NCBI GenBank assembly: GCA_036365455.1 | Contig: JAWQUS010000032.1 | Location: forward strand, 18,360,001-18,424,000 | Source of the DNA: Macrosoma leucophasiata | Taxonomy: Eukaryota > Arthropoda > Insecta > Lepidoptera > Hedylidae | Direction: 5' to 3' | Length of the DNA: 64,000 nt | Shown: positions 10,215 to 20,579 of the stretch, piece after piece | How positions within the stretch are numbered: position 1 is the stretch's first letter | How the letters are laid out: every line of letters begins with the position of its first letter | Translations under genes and position numbers: made by a program | The notes under the pieces: generated by a model | Seen by the model: only the letters and a program-made list of their open reading frames with translations | The model's database searches: none | What the model was told of the DNA's origin: nothing

Positions 10215-10508
10215 GTAAGTTTACTTTATCGGTGAATGACAAAGAATGACTCTTTTTCTTTTCTTTTTACTCTTTGTTATCAGTTTGTAAAGGGGAAAAG
10301 AGACATTTTACTGATATACTTTTTACATTAGTTTATGACATTTCGTTTTATCTTAGTGATATTCTTGACTTTACATATATTTTTTATCTTGTTTGACATG
10401 TATATCAATTGTTATTCGCTTTAATTTATTTTGTTTGTTTTTTACGTGTCATAAGAGGTGCCTGTCACCCTAAATGAATAAATGAGTTTCTGATTCTGAT
10501 TCTGATTG
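10215..10508 (+). mobile_element. L LINE 3' UTR
   Basis: This is the 3' part of L from 'atcggtgaatgacaaagaat' to the repeated 'attctg' end. It begins a few bases after the exon candidate's donor site, so it would sit at the start of the intron. Confidence 0.75.
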
Positions 10509-10645
10509 TGGTATTATAGGTACTTGTACAATTGTGTACATGGCAAGAAAATGTAATTGAGCGGATACCATCGAAACTATCAACTATCTTCTGCAAGTAA
10601 TAAGTGTTATCAACGCTCGCTGTCAGTCCTGAAGAATTGTTTTTC

Positions 10646-10930
10646 CTGGTGGTAGAGCTCCAGTGACGATGCTCGCGGGCGTAGGCTCCACCGCATTACC
10701 TAATATACTTGCCGCTAAATGGTAGTGTTCAGCACTATCGTGTTCCGGTCAGGTAATAATGTACGGCCTTGTAATTTCCGGCACAGAGGCATAACACCTT
10801 AGGCCTCAGGAGTGGTAACGCATCTGCATTTTGACCTTGGTCTTTGTGTGGGTGTCTATAGGCTGCACTCATCACTTAACATCAATGTGAACTGCATGCT
10901 TGTTTACCACTTCCATTACATTAAAAAAAA
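10646..10930 (+). mobile_element. A retroposon, full length
   Basis: It is complete from 'ctggtggtagagctcc' to 'cattacattaaaaaaaa'. The inner hairpin arm is mutated ('gatgctc' for 'ggagctc'). Confidence 0.9.
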
Positions 10931-11021
10931 CTCATTATAGCGCAATTTAAGAACCTTGTATTGTAGACAGAGGAAATGCCATTTTTACTATCCCTCGTGT
11001 AACATTGTTGCAAATAAATGT

Positions 11022-11058
11022 TCTTTCTTCTTCTTCTTTCTTCTTTCTTCTTTCTTAT
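11022..11058. repeat. CTT-rich microsatellite
   Basis: Imperfect 'cttctt' and 'tttcttc' repeats. Confidence 0.9.
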
Positions 11059-11285
11059 TCAGTACTTCTCGCTTTTTTTATTTTTAGGAGGTCAAAATGT
11101 ATAAAATATTATTATTGCACATCGAGCCTACAAAAGTGACAATCGGCTAGTTTTGTCTTCGTAGAACGTTATCGCTGCTGCACACTGCCTACTCAAGCAA
11201 AGAAAGATAGTGTGAAAGAGAGATAACGCTTTATAGGTAGACCCGAAATAAACCGAAGTCTCCGTCCTCAGGTTGATGTGCAAAA

Positions 11286-12333
11286 GGAGATGTTGCGAGC
11301 TCGGCTCTGGTTCGTACATGTCCTCAAAAAATGGGTATATTGAAGAAGAATCCGAAAAAAATACAATTAATTTATTCAAGAATATGGTTTAGAGTTACAA
11401 CCACATTTAATTCAAACGATTTTATCATTTTCAACCATGTTCAACATGGCAGCGATAGTGCCCAATATATTATTATACTCTTTGGATAGTACCTATGAAT
11501 ATAAACAAAACTAATGCTATTTGTATCTTACTAGTGCAATACTGGTCGCTCACTATGGGCCTCATAAGAAGGCTCAAGGTCACTCAGAGAGCGATGGAGA
11601 GGGCTATGCTAGGAATCAGAAATGAGGAGATCCGCATGAGGACCAAAGTAACCGACATAGCCCATCGAATAGCGAAACTCAAGTGGCAGTGGGCAGGGCA
11701 CATAGCTCGCAGAACTGACGGCCGTTGGGGCAGAAGAATTCTAGAGTGGCGACCGCGTACCGGAAGACGAAGCGTAGGCAGGCCCCCCACGAGGTGGACC
11801 GACGACCTGGTGAAGGTCGCGGGCAATCGTTGGATGAGGGCGGCCCAGGACCGTTCGTTGTGGCATTCTTTGGGGGAGGCCTTTGTCTTTTGGCTGAAAT
11901 GATGTAGTGCATCACATATTATAAAAAAAAACGATGTATCGAATCGATCAATTTATAGAAGAACCGATGAATTTCTTTAAATTGGTTAACGATTACTATT
12001 CAGTTCTTAGTATTAACACATAAAATCAATTTCGATAGTATTTAGAAAATATCACTTATTTTTCCAAGTACCTACTATAAAACCAAAAAACAATTAAAAA
12101 AATAAAAATGGCAAAATGACATAGCCCGCCATATTCGCCATCTTAGATTAAGGATTCGTACTCGCCATGTTGGTTTTGAGTTACAATTCTAACTGCAGAT
12201 AGTGTTTAGTAACTGCAAACAAAGCTAAATAAGTGAAAATATGCAGTAAAAAACGTTTTTATATTGATTTTGCCTGTTAATGATATTGTGTACAATACAT
12301 GGCCGGAGGTCCATACATTTTTGCAACATCTCC
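11286..12333 (-). mobile_element. G MITE, interrupted by an RTE fragment
   Basis: The ends are GGAGATGTTGC and its inverse GCAACATCTCC, flanked by AAA on the left and TTT on the right, as in the other two G copies. The G interior runs to about 11457, is broken by about 560 bp carrying RTE coding sequence, and resumes at about 12020 ('atagtatttagaaaatat'). Removing the insert leaves roughly the 470 bp seen in the intact copies. Confidence 0.85.
11540..11902 (+). pseudogene. RTE-type LINE, ORF2 C-terminal fragment
   Basis: Conceptual translation shows the reverse-transcriptase thumb and tail of RTE-like insect LINEs: 'WSLTMGLIRRL', 'TQRAMERAMLG', 'IAKLKWQWAGHIARR', 'GRRSVGRPPTRWTDDL'. The endonuclease and the RT catalytic region are missing. 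A shorter version of the same tail is at 60972-61370. The last residues diverge from the usual ending, suggesting a frameshift near 11880. The open frame appears to begin about 45 nt upstream, but that part shows no similarity. The clade rests on the motif style, not on a search. Confidence 0.85.
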
Positions 12334-12739
12334 TTTGTTGTTGGATAGGTACTGTAATTTTACATGTTAGGTCAATGTTTGACGGATTTCAGTCAAAATG
12401 GGGCAATTTTTTACCTACCCATTGGGTAGGTTAAAATAAATTGCCGTTGGGTACTTTCCGTCATAACTAGAGAACTTAATCGCCTTAAAACCCGAAGGGA
12501 TGTTATTCAACAAGTTCGAATTTCATAACGGATTTCTCAATTCTTCAACAATGAATTTACCGGAGTGTGAAGGACAGGTCTTTGAAACAAAACTAACTGG
12601 TTTATCGGAGTCCGCATTGCCACCTGTTTGGAATAAGCAAGTGGGTACTAAATTTGTCCTGTAAATCATGTTAATAATTTGTAGTATGTACCTATCAATA
12701 ATTCGGGCTGTCCAAAAGTATAAGTAATATTTAATTTTC
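12334..12739. other. Unassigned
   Basis: Only a small inverted motif around 'acctacccattgggtaggt' near 12412-12430 stands out. No gene is seen. Confidence 0.4.
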
Positions 12740-12744
12740 TTAAA

Positions 12745-13010
12745 AATAATAATAGTGGCAACCCATTATACGTCCCACTGCTGGGCACGACTCTCTCCCC
12801 TTTTTAGGGGGAGGCCTGGAGCTTACTCCACCACGCTGCTCCAATGCGGGTTGATGGAGATACGGGTTAGTGGCCAACCCGCTGTCGGATGTTTTCAAAC
12901 CGCCCATAAGGCCTCTGACAAGGTTTAACGACTGCAATCTATCGATAGCGACCGACCGACGGCTTAACGTGCCCTCCGAAGCACGGAAACGCGCATTTTA
13001 GTAGACCAGA
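12745..13010 (-). mobile_element. E SINE, copy 2, 5S-like head missing
   Basis: It is complete from the tail ('cgtcccactgctgggcacga') to 'gcacggaaacgcgcatttt'. It is then cut off exactly where the 5S-like part should begin, and K sequence follows directly. Confidence 0.85.
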
Positions 13011-13011
13011 G

Positions 13012-13252
13012 CGGATTTATCTCGCGTGTATTAAACTAAAATGATTATTTAAAATCGAACCCGATGTTGCGGTCGCTTTTCAGCTTCCGTGGTCTCGGGC
13101 AGACTGAGGTGCCATTTGTGTGACAGCAGTTTGAAAAATTACTATGTGCAGCTACCTCCATCTATTTTAGTTTAATATACGCGAGATAAATCCGACAACT
13201 AGTTTATTTCAATGAGTGCAGCTCGCGAAAACCTATGAACATACTATACGTA
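13012..13252. mobile_element. K element, copy 1 (Penelope-like candidate)
   Basis: The end 'cggatttatctcgcgtgtat' is answered by an inverted copy 'atacgcgagataaatccg' about 150 bp on. Between them lie 'tcgcttttcagcttccgtgg' and 'ctcgggcagactgagg'. The arm sequence recurs in both orientations in K2 and K3. Confidence 0.6.
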
Positions 13253-13280
13253 TTTTTCAACAAATATACGTATTTTTGTC

Positions 13281-13551
13281 TTTTTTTTCTATGTAATAAA
13301 AGTGGCAAACAATGTGATGTTAAGTGATGACTGCAGCCTATAGACACTCACACAATGACCAGAGGTCAAAATGCAGATGCGCTGCCACTCCTGAGGCATT
13401 AGGTGTTATGCCTCTGTGCCGGAAATCACAGGGCCGTACATTACCACCTGACCGGAACACGATAGTGCTGAACACTACCATTTAGCGGCAAGTATATTAG
13501 GTAAGTGGTGCCTACGCCCGCGAGCTCCGTCACTGGAGCTCCGCCGCACCA
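13281..13551 (-). mobile_element. A retroposon
   Basis: It runs from 'atgtaataaaagtggcaaac' to 'gagctccgccgcaccagg'. The 'aagcatgcagttcacat' block is deleted. Confidence 0.85.
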
Positions 13552-13680
13552 GGACAAATATTTGTATGGCCTACAGATATTTGTTTCGGGTCTGGGTGTT
13601 TGTGTATGTGTTGTATGTGTACAACGGCACCCACGACACAGGTTTATACCTACTGTGGGGCTGTGAGTATATGCGTAATT
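13552..13680 (+). mobile_element. I SINE, head truncated
   Basis: It begins at 'gacaaatatttgtatggcc', immediately after the tRNA-like head, and runs to 'ctgtgagtatatgcgtaatt'. Confidence 0.75.
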
Positions 13681-14445
13681 TATTTAAAAAAATATTATAT
13701 ATGTATACTTCAAAATTTTTCTGTAATTTACGGGTAAAAAACTGTTGAATAGATTTTCTAAATGATTTTATAATTTAGGATAAGTCGTTTTTAAAATAAA
13801 GAAGGGAGGGAAAGCATAGTCTATTTTGCATTTATTTTCTTGAATAACTTCAAAGTTATTTGCATTCAAATTATAAAAAATATTTTTTGGAGATTTTTAT
13901 AACACTTAAGGCTTTTCTCATCTAATTTATATATCATTCAATATTAAAGCTTAAAACATTTTTTTTTAATTTCACAATTAGAACCCCAGAAGTGACCTCT
14001 GTGTTGTCTGACTGACCTCTGTCAAATTCGCTATTGTTCCGTATCCACGCTTAGATCACCAATTTACATGTAGGTACCTAATTTCAGCTCAATCGGACCA
14101 GTACTTTCAGAGAAAACCGGCTGTGAAATATTAACGCACGAGTGATCCTACAAGGTTTCCTATTTTTCCTTTAGAAGTGCGGAACCCTAAAAATAACGTA
14201 AGCAGAACGCGGTGTTGGCGAATAACAAAATGAAGGCAGTATTTCACCAACGTTGTTTGCTGAAGCTTGTGTACACGTTACGCTGGATTTGCCATTCTTT
14301 ACAAAATATAAATTCAACACAAACATATCATGTAAGGTGTATTTTATAATAGAATTCGTGCTCATCGTGTCTCAAAATATTCCATAACAGGGGAGTCCAC
14401 GGAGGATTGATGGTTTGACTCGAGCGCTTTAGATGGATTTAATTT
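13681..14445. other. No gene recognised
   Basis: The region around 14060-14195 ('ttcagctcaatcggaccag' to 'gcggaaccctaaaaata') has the wording of a widespread insect repeat tail. The rest is AT-rich. Confidence 0.4.
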
Positions 14446-14738
14446 TACTGGTGATAGAGCTCCAGTGACGAAGCTCGCGGGCGTAGGCACCACCGCATTA
14501 CCCTATAAACTTGCCGCTAAATGGAAGTGTTCAGCACTATCGTGTTCCGGTCGGGTGGTAATGTACGGCGCTGTAATTTCCGGCACAAAGGCATAACACC
14601 TTAGGCCTCAGGAGTGGCAACACATCTGCATTTTGACTTCAGGCCATTGTGTAAGTGTCTTTAGGCTGCAGTCACCACTTAACAGCAATGTGAACTGCAT
14701 GCTTGGTTGCCACTTTTATTACATAAAAAAAAGAAAGT
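14446..14738 (+). mobile_element. A retroposon, full length
   Basis: It starts 'tactggtgatagagctcc' and ends 'attacataaaaaaaa'. Confidence 0.9.
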
Positions 14739-14831
14739 CATCATTAAAATCCACTCCAGAACCCAAAACGCAGGGGGGTCCTAGACCACCACAAAGAAAC
14801 AAACATTTAGTTAAAGTTTTGTGGTGCTGCT

Positions 14832-14990
14832 ACACGAGCTTGAGGGCGTAGGCACCACCGCATTACCTAACCTATCTGCCGCCAAATGGCAGTGTTCAGC
14901 ACTATCGTGTTCCGGTTAGATGGTAGTGTATGACCGCGTAATAAATGTCACAGAGACATAACAACTGAGGTCTCAGGGGGGGCAACGCAT
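14832..14990 (+). mobile_element. A retroposon, older subtype, both ends lost
   Basis: It has 'gagggcgtaggcaccaccgc', 'ctatctgccgccaaatgg' and 'gacataacaactgaggtct', the marks of the older A subtype. Confidence 0.75.
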
Positions 14991-15091
14991 TTTTGGTTAC
15001 GTGTGGTGTGTAGTCCAAGTTAAGTCATTGTTTTTTTAAGGTTACTATAATAAGAGGCTTTTTGTGAATAATAGTATCGGTGTAAAAATGA

Positions 15092-15155
15092 AAAAAGGCA
15101 TGCTCCGATGGTTCGGGCATATAGAAAGAATGTCGAATGAGCGAATGACTAGATA
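15092..15155 (+). pseudogene. H LINE ORF2 fragment, left part
   Basis: It translates to 'MLRWFGHIERMSNERMTR', a motif typical of the region after the RT domain in insect LINEs. The A copy that follows splits it from its continuation at 15446. Confidence 0.75.
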
Positions 15156-15444
15156 TACTGGTGGTAGAGCTCCAGTGACGGAGCTCGCGGGCGTAGGCAC
15201 CACCGCATTACCTGGTTTACTTGCCGCTAAATGGTAGTGTTCAGCACTATCGTGTTCCGGTCAGGTGGTAATGTACGGCCCTGTAATTTCCGGCACAGAG
15301 GCATAACACCTTAGGCCTCAGGAGTGGTAACGCATTTGCATTTTGACCTTGGTCTTTGTGTGGGTGTCTATAGGCTGCAGTCATCACTTAACATCAATGT
15401 GAACTGCATGCTTGTTTGCCACTTCAATTACATAAAAAAAAAAA
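15156..15444 (+). mobile_element. A retroposon, full length, inside H
   Basis: This copy is close to the family consensus. It begins 'tactggtggtagagctcc' and ends in an 11-A tail. It is inserted in the H coding sequence; only a few bases ('ata') could be a target duplication. Confidence 0.95.
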
Positions 15445-15445
15445 A

Positions 15446-15666
15446 TACAATGCGAATGTGGATGGGTGCAGAGGCCCAGGAAGAGCAAGACTGACTTACC
15501 ATGACCACATAGGTTTAGTTCTGTCGGATGGTGGGGTCAAAAGTCTTAGGAATTGGCATGCATGTATGAAGAGAATGATGAAGGTAGATGAAGCACGAGA
15601 GGTATGTCACGACCGGGATATCTGGCGCTCTACACTCTCTGCCTACCCCGTTAAGGACCTGGCGTG
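15446..15666 (+). pseudogene. H LINE ORF2 C-terminus
   Basis: It translates to 'YNANVDGCRGPGRARLTYHD', 'GGVKSLRNWHACMKRMMKVD', 'EAREVCHDRDIWRS' and ends at a stop after 'AYPVKDLA'. Reversed or partial copies of the same 3' coding end lie at 20290-20531, 44672-44830, 45712-45815, 46568-46880 and 61531-61596. The reading frame of this copy is intact apart from the A insertion. Confidence 0.8.
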
Positions 15667-16245
15667 AAGATACATACAAACATTTATTAACTATAAATAA
15701 AAAACTTCGACGATGATTACATAACATGTTAAGTTTTATCTATTTAAGACACACCTAATATTTTTTTGGGGTCACTCAAGACGCATAATATGAGATTTCC
15801 TTAATGCGCCTAATTAAGGGTTAAGTACCTACCTTAAATCAAATAAAGCTCATGTTGTGAGACATAATTATTGTGAATTTAGTATAATCATATCCAAAAG
15901 CTTCGGCTCGCGTGAGAACGTTAGGGTTTAGAGCGATTACCGATCTAGGTCATTCTAGATTACCTACTTAGGCCCATAATCTATGGCCTTTAATATTTTG
16001 ATATTAAGTAATATGGTTATAGCGGTATTATTTATTCAGGCTTTTAGGCCTACCTGAAAGTCTGAATTAAAGTACCTATTATTCTTCTTTTCAAAATGAA
16101 AATAAGCCCATATTATACTAATATTATGAAGTTGCAGGAAAAGTTTGCCAGAAAATATAAAACCTGCCAAGTGCGTGTCGAGCCACGCGCAGGGTTCCGT
16201 AGTTTATAGGTTTGAATAATGTTGGAGTTCTTCAAAACTTCCGAG
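15667..16245. other. Unassigned
   Basis: No gene is visible. The last 100 bases ('aaaacctgccaagtgcg', 'cgcagggttccgtagtt') have the wording of a common insect repeat end. Confidence 0.4.
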
Positions 16246-16249
16246 TAAA

Positions 16250-16770
16250 ATACACTCACATGATATGTTCTTAGGTTTTCGCGAGCTACACTCATTGAAA
16301 TAAAACTATTGTTACGGATTTATCTCGCGTATATTAAACTATCATGGGATCCCATACTTAGCAAGATTAAATCTCAGCCGCAGCAGTCTGGAAGACCTCA
16401 AGATACCATAAGTAATTATTGTGTGTGTAATAGTAATTATTACACACCATTGTTATGGTAGAATGTTATAGTTTCCATTATTTTGTTACCACCTGTAGCC
16501 ACTACATTCTAGTAAATAAATGATTTATGATTATGATTATGATTATGTGTTAATCCTGAACGCTACGCAAGGCGTTTACGAAATCGATGGAGGTAGCTAC
16601 ATATAATTTTTTCAAACTTCTGTCAGACAAATGTCACCTCAGTCTGCCCGGGACCACGGAAGCTGAAAAGCGACCGAAACGTCGGGTTGATTTTAAAAAT
16701 CATTTTAGTTTAATATACGCGAGATAAATCCGTAAAAATAGTTTTATTTCAAAATACACTCAGTCGAGTA
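16250..16770. mobile_element. K element, copy 2, inverted arms
   Basis: The left arm contains 'cggatttatctcgcgtatat'. The right arm contains the inverse, plus 'gaagctgaaaagcgaccg' and 'cgaaacgtcgg'. The interior is unrelated sequence with an AT-rich hairpin near 16405-16460 and 'gattatgattatgatt'. Inverted flanking repeats are known in Penelope-like elements; the assignment is inference. Confidence 0.55.
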
Positions 16771-18135
16771 TAACTCGCAAACTTGTAAAGCCAACTTAAG
16801 TGTGATAGTTTTGCTTTGTGGTTTAAGAACTTTTATTTTCTCAAAAGAATTACATCAATTCACTTACTGAGAAAAAACTTCTAACATGTAAAACAAAAAA
16901 CATGATGAGTATACAATTATTAACATTTCCATCGGTTACAGACAAATATTATTTTGATTTCGGGTACATTTAACATAAAACAATAACAATTGTCGACAGT
17001 TTTGCGTACTTGATCGAGCAACCACAGATACAAAGTGCGCTGAGCGTAGTTTAATACTAGATATGTCTATTACATTTAGTGGGAAATTTGCAGATGTGTT
17101 GGGATTTTCAGTTAATTTGGATTAATTATAAGAATATATATATACTTATAAAGTTTTTAGCAGTTAATATATAATACCAACTTAAAGTATTTAAGCGTAT
17201 AATGTTGACCATTTAATATTAACTGACCTGCTGAATTATTTATTTAAATGTATTAATTATTGTGCCTACAGTATTATTTTATACCTATATTTCACAACTA
17301 ATTAAACAAATATATTTTAGTTATTATTTTCATATTGCGTCTAAAACATACTTTTTAAGTTGTCTTTTGAAACTGTAAAGTGAGTTTGCCTCTTTTATCT
17401 CTGTTGGTTTTAAGGTAGTTACTATTGCCGTAACGTGTGAATTTCTTACAACAACCGTTTAGTTGGTCGACGGGGAGGGACACTTGACTCTAACGAAAAT
17501 TGGCACTTTAAATCTTTATAAGTCACAAACAGTTAACTATATCGGAAAATGATATTTGCACATCCCTAACATTTTTGAAAAATCTATCCAACGATATCCC
17601 ACACTATACAGAAAACGAAAACTAAAAATTTTATAAACGCGTTACTTACATTTAGTTGAGTTACCCTAAATATTTTTTTTTTTCACGTTTTCATTCTACC
17701 ACTTTGTCGGCGTGATTAATATGTATGTGCCAAATTTCAAGTCTCTAGTGCCAATAGTTTTTGCGCTAAACCGCTGACGGATAGACAGACAGACAGACGG
17801 ACATGGCGAAACTATAAGGGTTCCTTGTTTATTACGGAACCCTAAAAATGGTTTGGAACGTTACTAGCGTCCAATTAAATATTTAAGCAGCATATTTCAA
17901 TCATAAACTTGCGAACTCAAATTAAATACAATTCTGGAATGCAGTTCCGAAGTTAAAACTTTGCGTTGATTACATTTTTTAACCGCTTCGAAGTAAGCAG
18001 CGCCGCCTGCCGGGGAAAGTAATAAACTATAGTAACGTACTATATTACTATAATTAGTTTCGTTGCGCTTCGTTCTTAGTTTTAATAACCAGAGAGCTGG
18101 ATTTGAAAATAATCCGACTAAGTGCGCTCTGTACG
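16771..18135. other. No gene recognised
   Basis: The piece near 17690-17850 ('atagacagacagacagacgg', 'ttacggaaccctaaaaatgg') is a typical dispersed insect repeat tail. Elsewhere the sequence is AT-rich without ORFs. Confidence 0.45.
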
Positions 18136-18370
18136 ATTTTTTTTATGTAATGAACGTGGCAAACAATCATGCAGTTCACATTGATGTTAAGTGATAACTG
18201 TAGCCTATAGACAGTTATAGAAAGACCAGAGGAGAAAATGCAAATGCGTTGCCACCCCTGAAACCTTAAATGTTGTGTCTCTATGATAGTTATTACGGGG
18301 CCATACATTACCATCTAATCGGAACACGATAGTGCTGAACACTACCATTTAGCGGCAGATAAATTAAGTA
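18136..18370 (-). mobile_element. A retroposon, older subtype
   Basis: It has a T-run, 'atgtaatgaacgtggcaaac', 'tctctatgatagttatta' and 'agcggcagataaatta'. The hairpin end is missing. Confidence 0.8.
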
Positions 18371-18949
18371 GTAAAACTACATAGTACTACATACACGAAT
18401 AATAAACTAACAGAAAAACTAATAAAGTTAACAGAAACTTTGACGTAGGTAAATACGTTCGTGAAGGTTCAAAATACATTCTATTACGTTTCGCTTGCCG
18501 ACATTTGTGTATTTGAGAACATTTGACAAGTCACTGGAATTGGTGTCGAATACTGTCGAATCGACACCAATTTGTGGCGAAAAGTTGACAGACATGGCAC
18601 TTCTATTGTCTTGTCATTTAGATTTGTATTTCTGATATCTACTCTACCACCAGTAAAGATTCTAAGTAAAAATTTGTATGTAGTTTAAAATTGGCTTCTA
18701 TTTTCATTGCAACCCAAGGGTAAACAAAAACAAACAAACATTCAAAAAACAACTCTACGATCATTACGATGCCCAGATCTTTCCCTTGTAGAGTTAAGTC
18801 AGACATGGGGGGTCCAACACGTAGAGGCCCTTTCGAGAATTTTGATCTACTTTGTAATGGGTTATACTCGGCGGGACCTCTCTCTGACTGCATCAATAGT
18901 CAATACAGACACAGACAGACCCCGCAGAATATAATGGGACTATTGTAAT
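18371..18949. other. Unassigned; one short inverted repeat
   Basis: Around 18539-18573 'aattggtgtcga' is answered by 'tcgacaccaatt'. Open frames on both strands near 18640-18930 show no recognisable motif. Confidence 0.4.
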
Positions 18950-19520
18950 GAAAAGTGATTTGCCAAACTTTGGGCTATGTGGGTGGGTGAACTGGGAGGA
19001 CTAGCTGGCTGGGCCTATGGAGTGAGATCCGGCACCTGCCTATATTCAACATCTCACATTATCGAATCCTACTTTAGGCAGGTGGTGACTCGCATCTCCT
19101 TGGTGGGCCCCTCAAACAGCCAACCCGATGGTCGATAGGGGGCAACACTGTTGAGAGAGGCTGGGGGTGTCGAGAGGTGTGGCCCCGGTTTTACCATCAC
19201 GAGCGAGTAATCTCGAGCTCGGAGCGGGCTTCCCCGCTATTATGCCTTTAGACACTTCCACCCCCGAGTGTATGGCTCTTTCAGAAATTTAGACAACAGC
19301 CTTTTATCTAAATTTCTACAAATGCCATACCTCTAGCGCCCCACTCTGACCGGCCAATGAAGGCAAGCCAGAGGTGAGAGACCTGATGCTCTGTCCGGCC
19401 GTACCTCGGTGTGGCGGACGAGGCGGAGCCCAGTTCTCTCGGAGGAACTTGAGATGATGGTAGGGGGTGGTGTCGCTACTCACCAACAGCTCGCCACAAG
19501 CTGCTCTGCCCCCTTATTAG
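18950..19520. other. GC-rich block, unassigned
   Basis: The base composition is clearly higher in GC than the surroundings ('ggtggtgactcgcatctcc', 'gaccggccaatgaaggcaag', 'ggcggacgaggcggagccc'). An inverted pair 'cagaaatttagac' / 'taaatttctac' lies near 19280-19320. There is no long ORF. It may be a 5' piece of a GC-rich LINE or a unique island; I cannot decide. Confidence 0.4.
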
Positions 19521-19719
19521 TTTTATTATTTTGATATTTTTTTGTAAGCAATAATTTTACATTCACTTGCATTAGTCACCCCTATTATTTTCATTTACGC
19601 AGTTTCCTAAACACAAAGGTTGTCTGGAAGAGATTGCAGTTTTGTGATAAGACCGCCTTTTGTATCGTCTATTTCTTCTATTTTTTTTCTCTTTATTGTA
19701 TTGGTGTACAATAAAGTAT

Positions 19720-20260
19720 ATAATAATAAGGGCATGCATCTATCTTCACGCCAAGTCGGCACTACACGTCGACAGATGCATCTTCAGACGTCATGTGCGT
19801 ATGCCTCCGCCGACGTGTAGAGGAGGTGATTTTAGTGTCTGTGGTAGGCATTTAACGTCAGCAGATACGTCCGCCTCAGATCCGATTTTGTCGGGTTTTG
19901 TGGCACGCATCAACGGGTTTCGGCGCGAACGTTCGGTGTCCATCCACACGTCTGTCGACGCATCAGTTTGATCGGAGTTGCAATAGAGACCATCCACCAC
20001 CTTCTTCTTTTCCATTTCTTTTTAATAACTCTACTGCAATGCAGACTCAAAGTAGTAGTTAAAAGTGCTAAATTGATTAAATAGCTGCAGCAGCTACGGT
20101 CTCATTATCCATATTTAACGTTAATATTAAATGCGCGTTGCGTCTGTCGAGAATGAACATAGACTGATCGATCTACAGATGTGTCGGCAGCTCATGTAAA
20201 TTCATCTGCGGATGCATCTGCCAGTGTCCGCGGACGCATTTGTCCACGTGTAGAACCGGC
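19720..20260. other. Region rich in degenerate 'gcatctgc/gacgtgtag' motifs
   Basis: Variants of 'cgtctgtcgacgcatc', 'agatgcatcttcagacgtc', 'gcatctgccagtgtccgcgg' and 'cacgtgtag' occur repeatedly in both orientations between 'ttcacgcc' and 'acgtgtagaacc'. Open frames here are probably shadows. Confidence 0.35.
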
Positions 20261-20289
20261 ATAGAGAGAACATACAGAGAATATATATA

Positions 20290-20531
20290 TTTAATAGCAT
20301 ACAGAGAAGGCAGAGAGTGTGAAGATCGTCAGATATCCAGGTCATGCACACACTTTCCATTCTTCTTCTTCTCTTTATACATGCACGTCGATTCCTGCGA
20401 CTCTTGACCCCATCATCAGAGAGTATTCGACCTATTTGGTCATGGTAGGTCAGTCTTAGTCTTCTTGGACCTCTGCAACTATCCACATTCGCATTGTATA
20501 TCAGTTCAGTCATTCGCTCATTCGACATCAA
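20290..20531 (-). pseudogene. H LINE ORF2 C-terminal fragment
   Basis: It translates on the minus strand to 'MSNERMTELIYNANVDSCRG', 'LRLTYHDQIGRILSDDGVKS' and 'RRACIKR', then loses frame. It corresponds to the join that is interrupted by A at 15156-15444, so it provides the uninterrupted reference. Confidence 0.75.
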
Positions 20532-20579
20532 TACATACCTATAAAAAGACAGTGAAAATCGCGTATCTGTACATAAGAT

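Noticed and set aside
14446..15444. CRISPR-like array from closely spaced repeats
   Set aside because: The repeats are long dispersed A retroposons in a eukaryotic context, without regular spacers.
19660..19971. 103-codon plus-strand frame with a hydrophobic start
   Set aside because: The apparent signal peptide comes from T-rich DNA and the rest from a degenerate repeat-like segment.
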